DNA of 64,000 nt from Arthrobacter sp. H-02-3. Its GTDB lineage: Bacteria; Actinomycetota; Actinomycetes; Actinomycetales; Micrococcaceae. A model generated the notes under the pieces. It saw only the letters and a list, made by a program, of their open reading frames with translations, was not told the DNA's origin and searched no databases. Positions within the stretch are counted from its first letter, which is position 1. Every line of letters begins with the position of its first letter. Both the position numbers and the translations under genes were made by a program. Of the stretch, positions 48,829-56,954 are shown in pieces. The DNA is taken from assembly GCF_003097355.1 (NCBI RefSeq), contig NZ_PYUI01000016.1, positions 1-64,000 of the forward strand. The letters are read 5' to 3'.

Positions 48829-51800
48829 TTTGCTTCCACCTTTTCCTGCATAACGGGCTGGACTGGAACTTCGGCTTCGTAGACTTCCGCCCACTCTTCG
48901 GGGGCGGACCGGGGCCCGAACCAGAGCGCGAGCAGGGGGAGCACGAAGATCCCGATGAGGGTTGTAGTGACGAGTCCGCCAACAATGATCAGGGCCATCG
49001 GCCCCAGGAGGGCCCCGCCCACGGCGCCGCCGAAGAGTCCCGGCGGGATGAGGATCGCCACCGTGATCAGGGCGGATTTCAGGATGGGCGACACCCGCTC
49101 CCGCGCTGCAGTCAAGACGGCTTCTTCACGGGACTCCTGCGGGGCCGCCCGCCACAGCTCATCTGTACGGGCCGAGAGCAATGCCGCGTTGCGGCCGGCG
49201 ACGGCCAGCAGCGCCGCAAACGCGGTGAGCGACAGCACGGTGATTGCATCCCCCGCGATCCACGCCGCTATGGCGGCCCCGGCCAGCGCGGCCGGCAGGG
49301 ACAGGAAGACGGCGAGGGCCAGCTTCCAGCTCCGCACGGCTGCCTGGAGCAGGAGCAGGATGGCAATGAGGGCTGCCGCGCCGATCCACAACACCAGGGA
49401 GTCTCCGGCCAGTTGTTCACTGTATTTGGTGGGGATTTCGGCGTGGTATTCCAGCGGGAACTGGATCTGCGAGATCGCCGCGTTGATGTCGCGCTGGATA
49501 TCCGCCAGCGGCCGCCCGCTGACGTCGGCCACGACGTCGATCCTCCGCGAGGTGTCATCGTGCATGATCACGACTTCGTTTGGTACGAGCCGGACGTCGG
49601 CGATCTGGCCCAGCTGGACCTGACCGCCGCTTGGCGTGTCGAGCAACAGTTCGCGGATGCTGGTCAGGTCGTCCCTGACGTCCACCGCGCCGCGCACCAC
49701 CACTTCAAAGACCTTTTGCTGTTCGAAGAGGTTGCCGACCACAATGCCCTGCATCAGGGCCGCGGCGGCGCGCCGCGCATCGCCGGGTTTGATGCCGACT
49801 TTCTGCGCCTCGGCGAGGTTGACTTCGACTTCGACGATGGGCGTCATGGCGCCGGCGTTGATGGTCGGGTTCTGCACGCCGTCAACCGTCTCAAGGGCCT
49901 TGCGGACCTCTTCGGCTTTTTCGCGCAGGACCGGCATGTCGGTGCCGTAGACGCGGACGGCGAATCCCGGATCCATGCTGCTGCGCTGTTCACCGATCTT
50001 CTGCTGGGAGTAGTTCACGACGTTGTGGGCGATGCCCGGGTAGCCTTGGACGACGTCGCGGACAGCTTTCTCCGTCTCGGTGAAATTGGCGTCCGGTGTG
50101 ATGGACACCCAGAGTTCCGCGGAGCTGTTACCCACCACCTGGTCGGAGGAAATGGCGCGGCCGATATGTCCGCCGACTCCCGAAACGCCCGGCAGTGCCC
50201 GCAGCTCTTCGGACGCCTTCGACGCCACCCTGCGGACTTCGTCGTTGGACGTGCCGGCCATGGAGTCCCATTGCACCAGGAGCGTCCGGTCCGGAATGGT
50301 CGGAACGACCGCACGGGTTCCGACCAGCTGGGATGCGGCGGCGAGTCCGAGCAGGCCAACGACGGCGACAGCAACGATGCCGACCGCGGTGCGGGACCGC
50401 GCGCCCTCGAGCGCCCGGTCATAGTAGGACTTGGCCCGGACAACAACGGGCGAGTCGGGCCGCGGGGCCCTCTCGCGGGGCAGCAGGAGATACGCCAGGA
50501 CAGGCGTCACGGACAAGCCCACCAGCATTGAGACGGCAAGCGTCAGCGCCATCGACCAGTACAACGGCTGGAAGAACGCGCCGCCGACTCCCGTGACGAA
50601 CAGCGTCGGCGCGAGCGCCATGGCCATGACGAGGGACCCGTGGAACAACGGGGTGCGGACGCTGCGGACCAGCTGCACCATGCGGAACCTGATGGTGGCT
50701 TCAGTCTCGGGTCCGGTGGCCCGCAGGGGCCGGCGCCGCTGCGCCTGAACATCCTCCACAATGTCTCCCACGATCACGGACACGCCCAGCAGGATGCCGG
50801 CGAGGATTGAGATGTTCAGTGTGGCGTCAAGCAGGTAGAGGACCGCCCCGGCCGCCATGACGGTAGTCGTGAGGGCCACAAGGGCGATCACCGCGACGCG
50901 CCAGGAACGGAAGAGCAGCCAGAAGAGCAGGATGGCGATCAGGAGGCTCACGAGCAGTGCCACGCCAAGACCGTCCACTGCATCCTGCAGGAACGAGGCG
51001 GGCCGGAAGACGGACGTATCCATCTGGATTCCGGACAGTCCCGGCTGCATGTCGTTCAAGGCAGCCTCGATATCCCTGGTGACCTGCAGCGCGCTGGTTC
51101 CGGGGAACTTCTCCACCACCAGCAGCAGGCCTGCATCCTGTCCGACGACGGCGTCGCCGATCAGCGGCTGGTGGTCCTCCTTCACCTGGGAAATCTCACC
51201 CAGGAGCATGGGAGAGCCGGAGTCTTCGACGCTCACCTTGGCGAGGTCGGCGGGCGTCCGGATGGGCAGGACGTGCTGAATGCCCAAGCGTTGGCTTGGC
51301 GACTCCACGAACCCGCCCGTGCCGGGCGTTGATGCCTCAAGGAAGCTCAGCGGAGACACCCAGACGGCGTTGCCCGTGGTTTTGATGACCTGCTCGAGCG
51401 TGATGCCCTTGTCGCGGAGTTGCGTGGGAGTGACTTCGACCTGGAGCTGCTGTTCGCGCTGACCCCAGATGGACACGTTGGCAACACCGGGAATGCCGAT
51501 GAGCCGCGGCTTGATCTTCCACCGGGCCAGGACGGACATTTCGATGCCGGAGAGCTGCTGGGAGGTCATCCGGACCATGAGCACGCGGCTGGTTGACGAC
51601 ATCGGCTGCATAATCAGTGGTGGCGCCGAGACGTTGGGCAGCGCGTGGGCCTGGGTCATGCGCTCGGCCACGAGTTGGCGCGCGCGCAGAAGGTCGGTGC
51701 CCGGCTCGAACACGAGCTCGATCGAGGACAGGCCGGGGACTGACTTGGACCGGATTTCATCAAGCCAGGCCACCCCGTTGAGAAGGTCGGCTTCCATGGG

Positions 51801-52001
51801 AGAGGTGATGAGCTGCTCGACCTCGGCGGCGGACAGGCCCAGGGCCTCGGTCTGGATCTCGACGTGCGCGGGCGCGAACTCGGGCATGCTGTCGACGGCG
51901 ATATGCGGGAGGTTCACCACCCCGAAGGCAATGAGTCCCGCGGCCAGGGCGAGGACCAGGATGCGGAACTGCATACTGAAACGGGTAATCCAGCCGAACA
52001 T
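48825..52001 (-). CDS. RND-family efflux permease, first of the pair, altered relay
   Basis: A 1058-residue RND transporter paralogous to the permease at 45225-48368, with the same layout and the N-terminal MPEFAPAHVEIQTEALGLS region. In TM4 the Asp-Asp pair is reduced to Gly412-Asp413 (VIVGDIVEDVQ). The TM10 region reads AVAGRNAALLSARTDEL and is also less conserved. So it may be a non-pumping partner of the second permease, or use another coupling. ATG at 52001 is 2 nt after the stop of a small ORF and has no ribosome site of its own. Overlaps the lipoprotein gene by 4 nt. Confidence 0.9.
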   Translation of the reverse strand: MFGWITRFSMQFRILVLALAAGLIAFGVVNLPHIAVDSMPEFAPAHVEIQTEALGLSAAEVEQLITSPMEADLLNGVAWLDEIRSKSVPGLSSIELVFEPGTDLLRARQLVAERMTQAHALPNVSAPPLIMQPMSSTSRVLMVRMTSQQLSGIEMSVLARWKIKPRLIGIPGVANVSIWGQREQQLQVEVTPTQLRDKGITLEQVIKTTGNAVWVSPLSFLEASTPGTGGFVESPSQRLGIQHVLPIRTPADLAKVSVEDSGSPMLLGEISQVKEDHQPLIGDAVVGQDAGLLLVVEKFPGTSALQVTRDIEAALNDMQPGLSGIQMDTSVFRPASFLQDAVDGLGVALLVSLLIAILLFWLLFRSWRVAVIALVALTTTVMAAGAVLYLLDATLNISILAGILLGVSVIVGDIVEDVQAQRRRPLRATGPETEATIRFRMVQLVRSVRTPLFHGSLVMAMALAPTLFVTGVGGAFFQPLYWSMALTLAVSMLVGLSVTPVLAYLLLPRERAPRPDSPVVVRAKSYYDRALEGARSRTAVGIVAVAVVGLLGLAAASQLVGTRAVVPTIPDRTLLVQWDSMAGTSNDEVRRVASKASEELRALPGVSGVGGHIGRAISSDQVVGNSSAELWVSITPDANFTETEKAVRDVVQGYPGIAHNVVNYSQQKIGEQRSSMDPGFAVRVYGTDMPVLREKAEEVRKALETVDGVQNPTINAGAMTPIVEVEVNLAEAQKVGIKPGDARRAAAALMQGIVVGNLFEQQKVFEVVVRGAVDVRDDLTSIRELLLDTPSGGQVQLGQIADVRLVPNEVVIMHDDTSRRIDVVADVSGRPLADIQRDINAAISQIQFPLEYHAEIPTKYSEQLAGDSLVLWIGAAALIAILLLLQAAVRSWKLALAVFLSLPAALAGAAIAAWIAGDAITVLSLTAFAALLAVAGRNAALLSARTDELWRAAPQESREEAVLTAARERVSPILKSALITVAILIPPGLFGGAVGGALLGPMALIIVGGLVTTTLIGIFVLPLLALWFGPRSAPEEWAEVYEAEVPVQPVMQEKVEAK

Positions 52002-52003
52002 GG

Positions 52004-52090
52004 CTAGGCCTGTTCCAGGGGGCCGCCGCGGTACGGGCGGGCACTGAGGGTTTTTGCTGGTTGCATAGAAGTAGTGCGCAAGTGACTCAT
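52004..52090 (-). CDS. 28-residue leader ORF upstream of the RND genes
   Basis: ATG at 52090 is preceded by GAGGAG with 6 nt spacing, a near-ideal ribosome site. The 28 codons encode MSHLRTTSMQPA, then a stretch with basic and Pro/Gly residues, ending GPLEQA, and stop 2 nt before the permease ATG, which itself lacks a ribosome site. This is the pattern of a translationally coupled leader peptide. It has no similarity that could be named, and it might simply serve to start ribosomes for the permease. Confidence 0.55.
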   Translation of the reverse strand: MSHLRTTSMQPAKTLSARPYRGGPLEQA

Positions 52091-52534
52091 GACAGGCTCC
52101 TCAACCCGAGACCATGTGCGAATCCCCCCGGCGAGATCCCAATTGCTGACCTATCTCGAATGGTGTTCCCCTTTGAAGTGTTTGGCAAGCAGAAATTGTG
52201 AGGCTGCATCGGGTGGATTCATGGGTATTTCCCAGTTAAGCGGCATATAATGCGTTTTTTTATTCGCGACCACCCGGAGGGGCCCAAAAACCGCCGCTTC
52301 CCACCCGGGTGATGTTGGCATTTCTGCTTGTTTTCCTTTGGTCGCTCCCTGAATTTTCGTTTCCACTACTTGCCGGCGGCCATTTTGGGCTCACCGTAGG
52401 TACCGCGGGTCCGCAGGTGAGGCATTTATAACAATTTCGGGCACAATCGCCCGCACGGCGGGGGACCGGTCCGTGCGCCCGCGACTCCCGGGCCGCATCG
52501 GGCTGTCGTTTCAGCGCGAATCAGCCCGAGGGGC
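52091..52534. other. AT-richer non-coding region upstream of the RND locus
   Basis: No convincing gene was found. Base composition is clearly less GC-rich than the flanks. It contains CACCCGGGTG, a 10-base palindrome at 52302-52311, with a related half-site CCACCCGG at 52269-52276; an inverted pair CTCACC (52390-52395) and GGTGAG (52416-52421); and TTTATA near 52423-52428, a -10-like element for the minus strand. The promoter of the RND genes and its control are expected here. Confidence 0.5.
52302..52311. promoter_or_regulatory. 10-base palindrome upstream of the RND genes
   Basis: CACCCGGGTG is self-complementary, and the half-site CCACCCGG recurs 32 bases away at 52269-52276. A repressor binding two sites is possible, but no linked regulator gene exists. 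Confidence 0.25.
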
Positions 52535-52540
52535 TAAAGT
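52535..52540 (+). promoter_or_regulatory. -10 box of the leuS leader transcript
   Basis: TAAAGT is followed by 6 nt and then the ATG of the leader peptide at 52547. No ribosome site is close to that ATG, so the transcript should be leaderless. The -35 region is weak. Confidence 0.5.
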
Positions 52541-52546
52541 GGTCCT

Positions 52547-52573
52547 ATGCGCGCTGTGCTCCTGCTTAGTTAG
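52547..52573 (+). CDS. Leucine leader peptide of the leuS attenuator
   Basis: An 8-codon ORF, MRAVLLLS followed by TAG, with three consecutive leucine codons (CTC, CTG, CTT at 52559-52567). It starts right after a -10 box and precedes a terminator hairpin ahead of leuS. Ribosome stalling at the Leu codons when charged tRNA-Leu is short would change folding downstream. Short leaderless leader peptides of this type are known for amino acid genes in actinobacteria; that it controls leuS is inferred from position. Confidence 0.6.
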   Translation: MRAVLLLS

Positions 52574-52655
52574 CCGCCCGGCATCCCGACGAGACCTCGA
52601 TCCCGAAGAGACCTCGGATTGCCGAGCGGCGGCCCCTCCATGTCGAGGGGCTTTT
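52573..52655 (+). terminator. Attenuator structures and terminator before leuS
   Basis: The terminator is GCCCCTC (52632-52638), 6-base loop, GAGGGGC (52645-52651), then TTTT. Competing pairings exist: CCTCGA (52595-52600) with TCGAGG (52643-52648), which takes away the terminator's 3' arm, and GCCGCC (52573-52578) with GGCGGC (52628-52633), which overlaps its 5' edge. GAGACCTCG occurs twice (52591-52599, 52608-52616). This set is what a ribosome-mediated attenuator requires. Confidence 0.6.
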
Positions 52656-52754
52656 GTGTGTCCGGGCTCTGTTCCGGAACGCAGGGCAGGCGGTAACGGC
52701 AGGAAGCGCCGCGCACGGACAGCAAGGAGCCAGGGCCGGGCAACCGGCTTTGGC

Positions 52755-52845
52755 GGTGCAGTCTTGAAGACAGTGCAGACTTGAAGGTAAACAGGCCTGG
52801 CGGCAGGCAGGCCTGACGGTAGACAGGCTTGAGTTAACAGGCCGT
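52755..52845. repeat. Short degenerate repeats in the leuS leader
   Basis: Two 14-base copies of a GTGCAG-x-CTTGAA sequence start at 52755 and 52772. They are followed by four copies of CAGGCCTG-like units at 52792, 52808, 52824 and 52838 (spacing 16, 16, 14). They lie between the terminator and leuS; the function is not known. Confidence 0.6.
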
Positions 52846-52866
52846 ATAGAACAGAAGAGGCCAGCA

Positions 52867-55398
52867 GTGAGCGTTCAGCCGGAAACACAGACCGGATCAC
52901 CAGCAGCCGCGGCGGAGGGGCCCGAGGAAGGTGCCTACAGCTTCGCGGCGATGGAAGCCAAATGGCCGCAGGTCTGGGAAGACCTGAAGGTCTTCACGCC
53001 GCTCGACGACGGTTCAAAGGAACGCCGCTACGTGCTGGACATGTTCCCGTACCCGTCCGGTGACCTTCACATGGGCCACGCGGAGGCATTCGCGATGGGC
53101 GACGTGGTGGCCCGTTACCTGCGCCAGCAGGGCTACGATGTGCTGCACCCGATCGGCTGGGACTCCTTCGGCCTGCCCGCGGAGAACGCCGCCATCAAGC
53201 GCAACGCGCACCCCAGCGAGTGGACCTACGCCAACATCGACACCCAGGCGGCGTCCTTCAAGCGTTATGCCATCTCCGCGGACTGGTCCCGCCGGCTGCA
53301 CACCTCCGACCCCGAGTACTACCGCTGGACGCAGTGGCTGTTCAAACGTTTCTACGAGCGCGGCCTGGCGTACCGCAAGGATTCGCCCGTCAACTGGTGC
53401 CCCAAGGACCAGACCGTGCTGGCCAACGAGCAGGTAGTCAATGGCGCCTGTGAGCGGTGCGGCACGCCCGTTACCAAGAAGTCGTTGAACCAGTGGTACT
53501 TCAAGATCACCGACTACGCGGACCGGCTGCTCGATGACATGGACGAACTGCGCGGGCACTGGCCCGAGCGCGTCCTCGCCATGCAGAAGAACTGGATCGG
53601 CCGCTCCGAGGGCGCCCACGTCAACTTTGTGATCGAGGCCGACGGCGGCAAGGCCGCCAAGGACGTCACGGTCTTCACCACGCGCCCGGACACCCTTTAC
53701 GGCGCCACGTTCTTCGTCGTCGCCGCCGACGCGCCGCTCGCCGTCGAGCTGGTCACCGACGAGCACGCCGCGGCCCTGGACGCCTACCGCGAACAGGTCA
53801 AGGCACTGTCCGAGATCGAGCGCCAGTCCACCGAACGCGAGAAGACCGGAGTGTTTACCGGCCGCTATGCGGTCAACCCGCTCAACGGCGAGAAGCTGCC
53901 CGTCTGGGCCGCGGACTACGTCCTGGCCGACTACGGCACGGGCGCCATCATGGCCGTCCCGGCCCATGACCAGCGCGACCTCGACTTCGCCAAAACCTTC
54001 GACCTGCCCGTCCGGGCGGTGCTGGACACCGGCGAGGAAGACCCCGCAGTCTCCGGCACGGCAACCGCCGGCGAAGGCACCCTCATCAATTCCGGCGCAC
54101 TGGACGGGCTGGCGAAGGCCGAAGCCATCCCGGCCGCCATCGCGATCCTGGAGCAGCAGGGCACCGGCGAGAAGTTCGTGAACTTCCGCCTGCGTGACTG
54201 GCTGCTCAGCCGGCAGCGGTTCTGGGGCACCCCGATCCCCATCATCCACTGCCCGGCCTGCGGCGAGGTCCCCGTCCCGGATGACCAGCTGCCCGTGACC
54301 CTGCCGGCGGACCTGCGCGGCGAGGACCTGTCCCCGAAGGGCACGTCCCCGCTGGCCGCCGCCGAGGCCTGGGTCAACGTCGAGTGCCCCGAGTGCCACG
54401 GCCCGGCCAAGCGCGACACGGACACCATGGACACCTTCGTGGATTCGTCCTGGTACTTCCTGCGCTTCGTCTCCCCGGAGTTCACCGAGGGCCCGTTTGA
54501 CCCCGCCAAGATCAACGACTGGATGCCGGTAGGCCAGTATGTCGGTGGCGTCGAACACGCCATCCTGCACCTGCTCTATGCACGGTTCTTCACCAAGGTC
54601 ATCCACGACCTCGGCATGATCGACGCCGACGAGCCCTTCCGTGCGCTGCTGAACCAGGGGCAGGTGCTCAACGGCGGCAAGGCCATGAGCAAGTCCCTGG
54701 GCAACGGCGTCGACCTCGGCGAACAGCTGGACAAGTATGGCGTGGACGCCGTCCGCCTGACCATGATCTTCGCCTCCCCGCCGGAGGACGACGTCGACTG
54801 GGCAGATGTCTCGCCGTCTGGTTCCGCGAAATTCCTGGCCCGCGCCTGGCGGCTCGGCCAGGACGTGACGAGCGAAGCCGGCGTCGACTTCGCCACGGGT
54901 GATCGTGCCCTGCGCACCGTCACCCACCGCACCATCGCCGACGCACAGGCCCTGCTGGATCACAACAAGTTCAACGTGGTTGTCGCCAAACTCATGGAAC
55001 TGGTCAACGCGACCCGCAAAACCATAGATTCAGCCACCGGTGCTGGCGGGGCGGACCCTGCGGTCCGCGAAGCGGTCGAAGCCGTCGCCGTCATCCTGAG
55101 CCTGTTTGCGCCGTACACCGCAGAGGACCTGTGGAACGTCCTGGGGCACCCGGCGTCGGTCGCCAACGCGGGATGGCCCATGCACGACGACGCCTTGCTC
55201 GTGGAGGACACGGTCATCGCCGTCGTCCAGGTGCAAGGCAAGGTGCGGGACCGCCTTGAGGTTTCCCCGGACATCTCGGAGGACGACCTGCGCGAACTGG
55301 CGCTGGCCTCCGAAAACGTTCAGCGGGCCCTCGACGGCCGGGCCCTCCGCACGGTGATCGTGCGGGCGCCTAAACTGGTCAACATCGTCCCGGCCTAG
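52867..55398 (+). CDS. leuS: Leucine--tRNA ligase
   Basis: An 843-residue class Ia synthetase of bacterial type. The HIGH-like motif is His68-Met-Gly-His71, KMSKS reads KAMSKS at 605-610, the CP1 editing domain ([13 protein letters not shown]) and zinc-type CPAC/CPEC pairs near residues 463 and 509 are present. GTG at 52867 has AGAAGAGG about 6 nt upstream. Preceded by the leucine attenuator and followed by a strong hairpin. Confidence 0.97.
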   Translation: MSVQPETQTGSPAAAAEGPEEGAYSFAAMEAKWPQVWEDLKVFTPLDDGSKERRYVLDMFPYPSGDLHMGHAEAFAMGDVVARYLRQQGYDVLHPIGWDSFGLPAENAAIKRNAHPSEWTYANIDTQAASFKRYAISADWSRRLHTSDPEYYRWTQWLFKRFYERGLAYRKDSPVNWCPKDQTVLANEQVVNGACERCGTPVTKKSLNQWYFKITDYADRLLDDMDELRGHWPERVLAMQKNWIGRSEGAHVNFVIEADGGKAAKDVTVFTTRPDTLYGATFFVVAADAPLAVELVTDEHAAALDAYREQVKALSEIERQSTEREKTGVFTGRYAVNPLNGEKLPVWAADYVLADYGTGAIMAVPAHDQRDLDFAKTFDLPVRAVLDTGEEDPAVSGTATAGEGTLINSGALDGLAKAEAIPAAIAILEQQGTGEKFVNFRLRDWLLSRQRFWGTPIPIIHCPACGEVPVPDDQLPVTLPADLRGEDLSPKGTSPLAAAEAWVNVECPECHGPAKRDTDTMDTFVDSSWYFLRFVSPEFTEGPFDPAKINDWMPVGQYVGGVEHAILHLLYARFFTKVIHDLGMIDADEPFRALLNQGQVLNGGKAMSKSLGNGVDLGEQLDKYGVDAVRLTMIFASPPEDDVDWADVSPSGSAKFLARAWRLGQDVTSEAGVDFATGDRALRTVTHRTIADAQALLDHNKFNVVVAKLMELVNATRKTIDSATGAGGADPAVREAVEAVAVILSLFAPYTAEDLWNVLGHPASVANAGWPMHDDALLVEDTVIAVVQVQGKVRDRLEVSPDISEDDLRELALASENVQRALDGRALRTVIVRAPKLVNIVPA

Positions 55399-55427
55399 CC
55401 GGACGCAGCAGCCAGTCGCTCTAGCCT

Positions 55428-55463
55428 GACACTGGCCGCCGGCAGATGCCGGCGGCCAGTGTC
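55428..55463 (+). terminator. Long hairpin after leuS
   Basis: A perfect 17-bp inverted repeat (55428-55444 with 55447-55463) separated by only 2 bases; in RNA the loop would open to about 6 bases. It lies 30 bases after the leuS stop and lacks a U-tract. Confidence 0.65.
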
Positions 55464-55562
55464 GCCAAGGCCCGTGGTGCCGACGCGGCGGGCACGGACC
55501 CCGTGGCCGCAGGTCCAATCCAAACGATCCAGTCCAGGCGTCCCGACAGCAGGAGGTCCCCG

Positions 55563-56654
55563 GTGCCAGAGCGCGAATCAGGCTGGCCGTGGTTGCGCGA
55601 GCGGTTCGTTCGGCTCCGGCCGGGCCACCGGGCCGGCGTCGGCCCCGAAGCCGTACCGGGCGCCGTCGTGCAGGTTGCGGTGGTCACGGACTCTGCCGCT
55701 GCGCTGCCCGCCGACTGGGTCCGTGAGTTCAGCGCTGACGGCCGGCTCACGGTGGTGCCGATGCCCGTCATGGTGGGCGCCGAAATCTACGGCGAAGGCG
55801 AGGACGACATCGCCGAGACGATCGCCGTGGCCCTGGCCAGCGGAAAGCCCGTCAAGACCTCGCGTCCTTCACCGGGCCAGTTTGAACACGCCTACCGGGC
55901 GGCCGGCGGGCGTGGCTTCCAGTCCGTGGTTTCGATCCATATTTCCGGTGACCTGTCCGGGACCGCCGACGCAGCACGGCTGGCGGCCGAACGGGTCGGC
56001 ATCCCGGTGGAGGTCATCGACTCGCGGACCGTCGGCATGGCGCAGGGGATGGGCGTGCAGGGCGCCGTTGTCGCGGCGGCCGAGGGCAGGAACGCGGCCG
56101 AGGTGAAGGCCTTCGCGCAGGACCGGCTGGACCGCACCAAAGTGTACTTCTACGTTCCGAGCCTGGAACAGCTGCGCCGCGGTGGCCGGATCGGGGCGGC
56201 CGCCTCGCTCTGGGGGACCATGCTCTCCATCAAACCCATCCTTGCCGTTGACGGCGGCCGCATCATTCCGCTGGAAAAAGTCCGGTCCGCGGCGAAGGCC
56301 ATTGCGCGGCTGGAAGAAATCGTTGCCGCCGATGCCTCCGCCCGCCCGGCGGGGCAGGCGCGGCTGGCCGTGCATCACTTCGGCAATCAGGCCCAGGCCG
56401 AGGAGCTTGCCAGACGCCTCGCGGCAGCGTTGCCGGCCTGCCCGCCGGCCCAGATCAGCGCCCTCCCCGCTGTCCTGGCTGCCCACGCTGGGCTCGGCGT
56501 GCTGGCAGTGATCGTGGGGGAGGGCAGTACCTCCGACACCTGGGAAGCGGGCGCGGACGGCGGAAGCCAGTCCGCGGGCGCGACCACGGGAGGCGTCCGT
56601 CGGGACGCCGGGGAACCGGGAACCGGCAGGGCCGCCGCTGAAGCTGGCGACTAA
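55563..56654 (+). CDS. DegV family fatty-acid-binding protein
   Basis: A 363-residue DegV/FakB-like protein. After a basic N-terminal 40 residues, the domain begins VQVAVVTDSAAALPADW; KTSRPSPGQFEHAY carries the lipid-head-group Thr/Ser motif, and SLEQLRRGGRIG and SIKPIL follow as in the family. In Firmicutes such proteins carry acyl chains for a fatty acid kinase; here no fakA is next door. A Gly/Ala-rich C-terminal tail of about 45 residues is not conserved. AGGAGG at 55551-55556 is 6 nt from GTG 55563; the frame is open further upstream into the leuS hairpin. Confidence 0.9.
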   Translation: MPERESGWPWLRERFVRLRPGHRAGVGPEAVPGAVVQVAVVTDSAAALPADWVREFSADGRLTVVPMPVMVGAEIYGEGEDDIAETIAVALASGKPVKTSRPSPGQFEHAYRAAGGRGFQSVVSIHISGDLSGTADAARLAAERVGIPVEVIDSRTVGMAQGMGVQGAVVAAAEGRNAAEVKAFAQDRLDRTKVYFYVPSLEQLRRGGRIGAAASLWGTMLSIKPILAVDGGRIIPLEKVRSAAKAIARLEEIVAADASARPAGQARLAVHHFGNQAQAEELARRLAAALPACPPAQISALPAVLAAHAGLGVLAVIVGEGSTSDTWEAGADGGSQSAGATTGGVRRDAGEPGTGRAAAEAGD

Positions 56655-56706
56655 CGCCTGCCTCTGCTGCGGACAGAGGACTCTGGCCGGGAAAGTGCGC
56701 TGGCGG

Positions 56707-56712
56707 TAAAGT
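56707..56712 (+). promoter_or_regulatory. -10 box before the small ORF at 56748
   Basis: TAAAGT ends 35 bases before the ATG, leaving a normal leader with GGAGG at 56738-56742. The -35 region is unclear. Confidence 0.35.
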
Positions 56713-56747
56713 CACTGCACCGAACCCCAGCGCAACCGGAGGCCGTC

Positions 56748-56933
56748 ATGGCAATGCAGGTGCACCACGTAGCCCAGTTCGATCGCGACGTCGCCGAAGA
56801 GGTGACGAAATGGCTGAAATACCTCAAGGGCCAAGTCACCAGTGTCCAGTTCCTCACCACCACCGTTCCGGACCCCAAGGCCGCCGACAAGTGGCGGGTG
56901 CAGTACGAGGCTTACATCACCTACCAGCAGTGA
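56748..56933 (+). CDS. Small protein of unknown function, possibly Cse60-like
   Basis: A 61-residue protein with GGAGG 5 nt upstream of its ATG, so it is very likely expressed. It begins MAMQVHHVAQFDRDVAEEV and ends YEAYITYQQ. The pattern of an N-terminal acidic helix and a C-terminal strand ending in Tyr is like the Cse60 sporulation-sigma-E family of small proteins, though the match is by eye and this lineage does not sporulate. No partner in the neighbourhood. Confidence 0.65.
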   Translation: MAMQVHHVAQFDRDVAEEVTKWLKYLKGQVTSVQFLTTTVPDPKAADKWRVQYEAYITYQQ

Positions 56934-56954
56934 TTTCCGGCTGGTAGCTGCCCC

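Noticed and set aside
52151-52366. 71-codon minus-strand ORF in the AT-rich region before the RND genes
   Set aside because: GTG start without ribosome site and third-position GC near 50 percent, unlike all genes of the window.
52574-52866. T-box riboswitch before leuS
   Set aside because: The conserved T-box sequence and specifier stem are not present; a leader peptide attenuator explains the region better.
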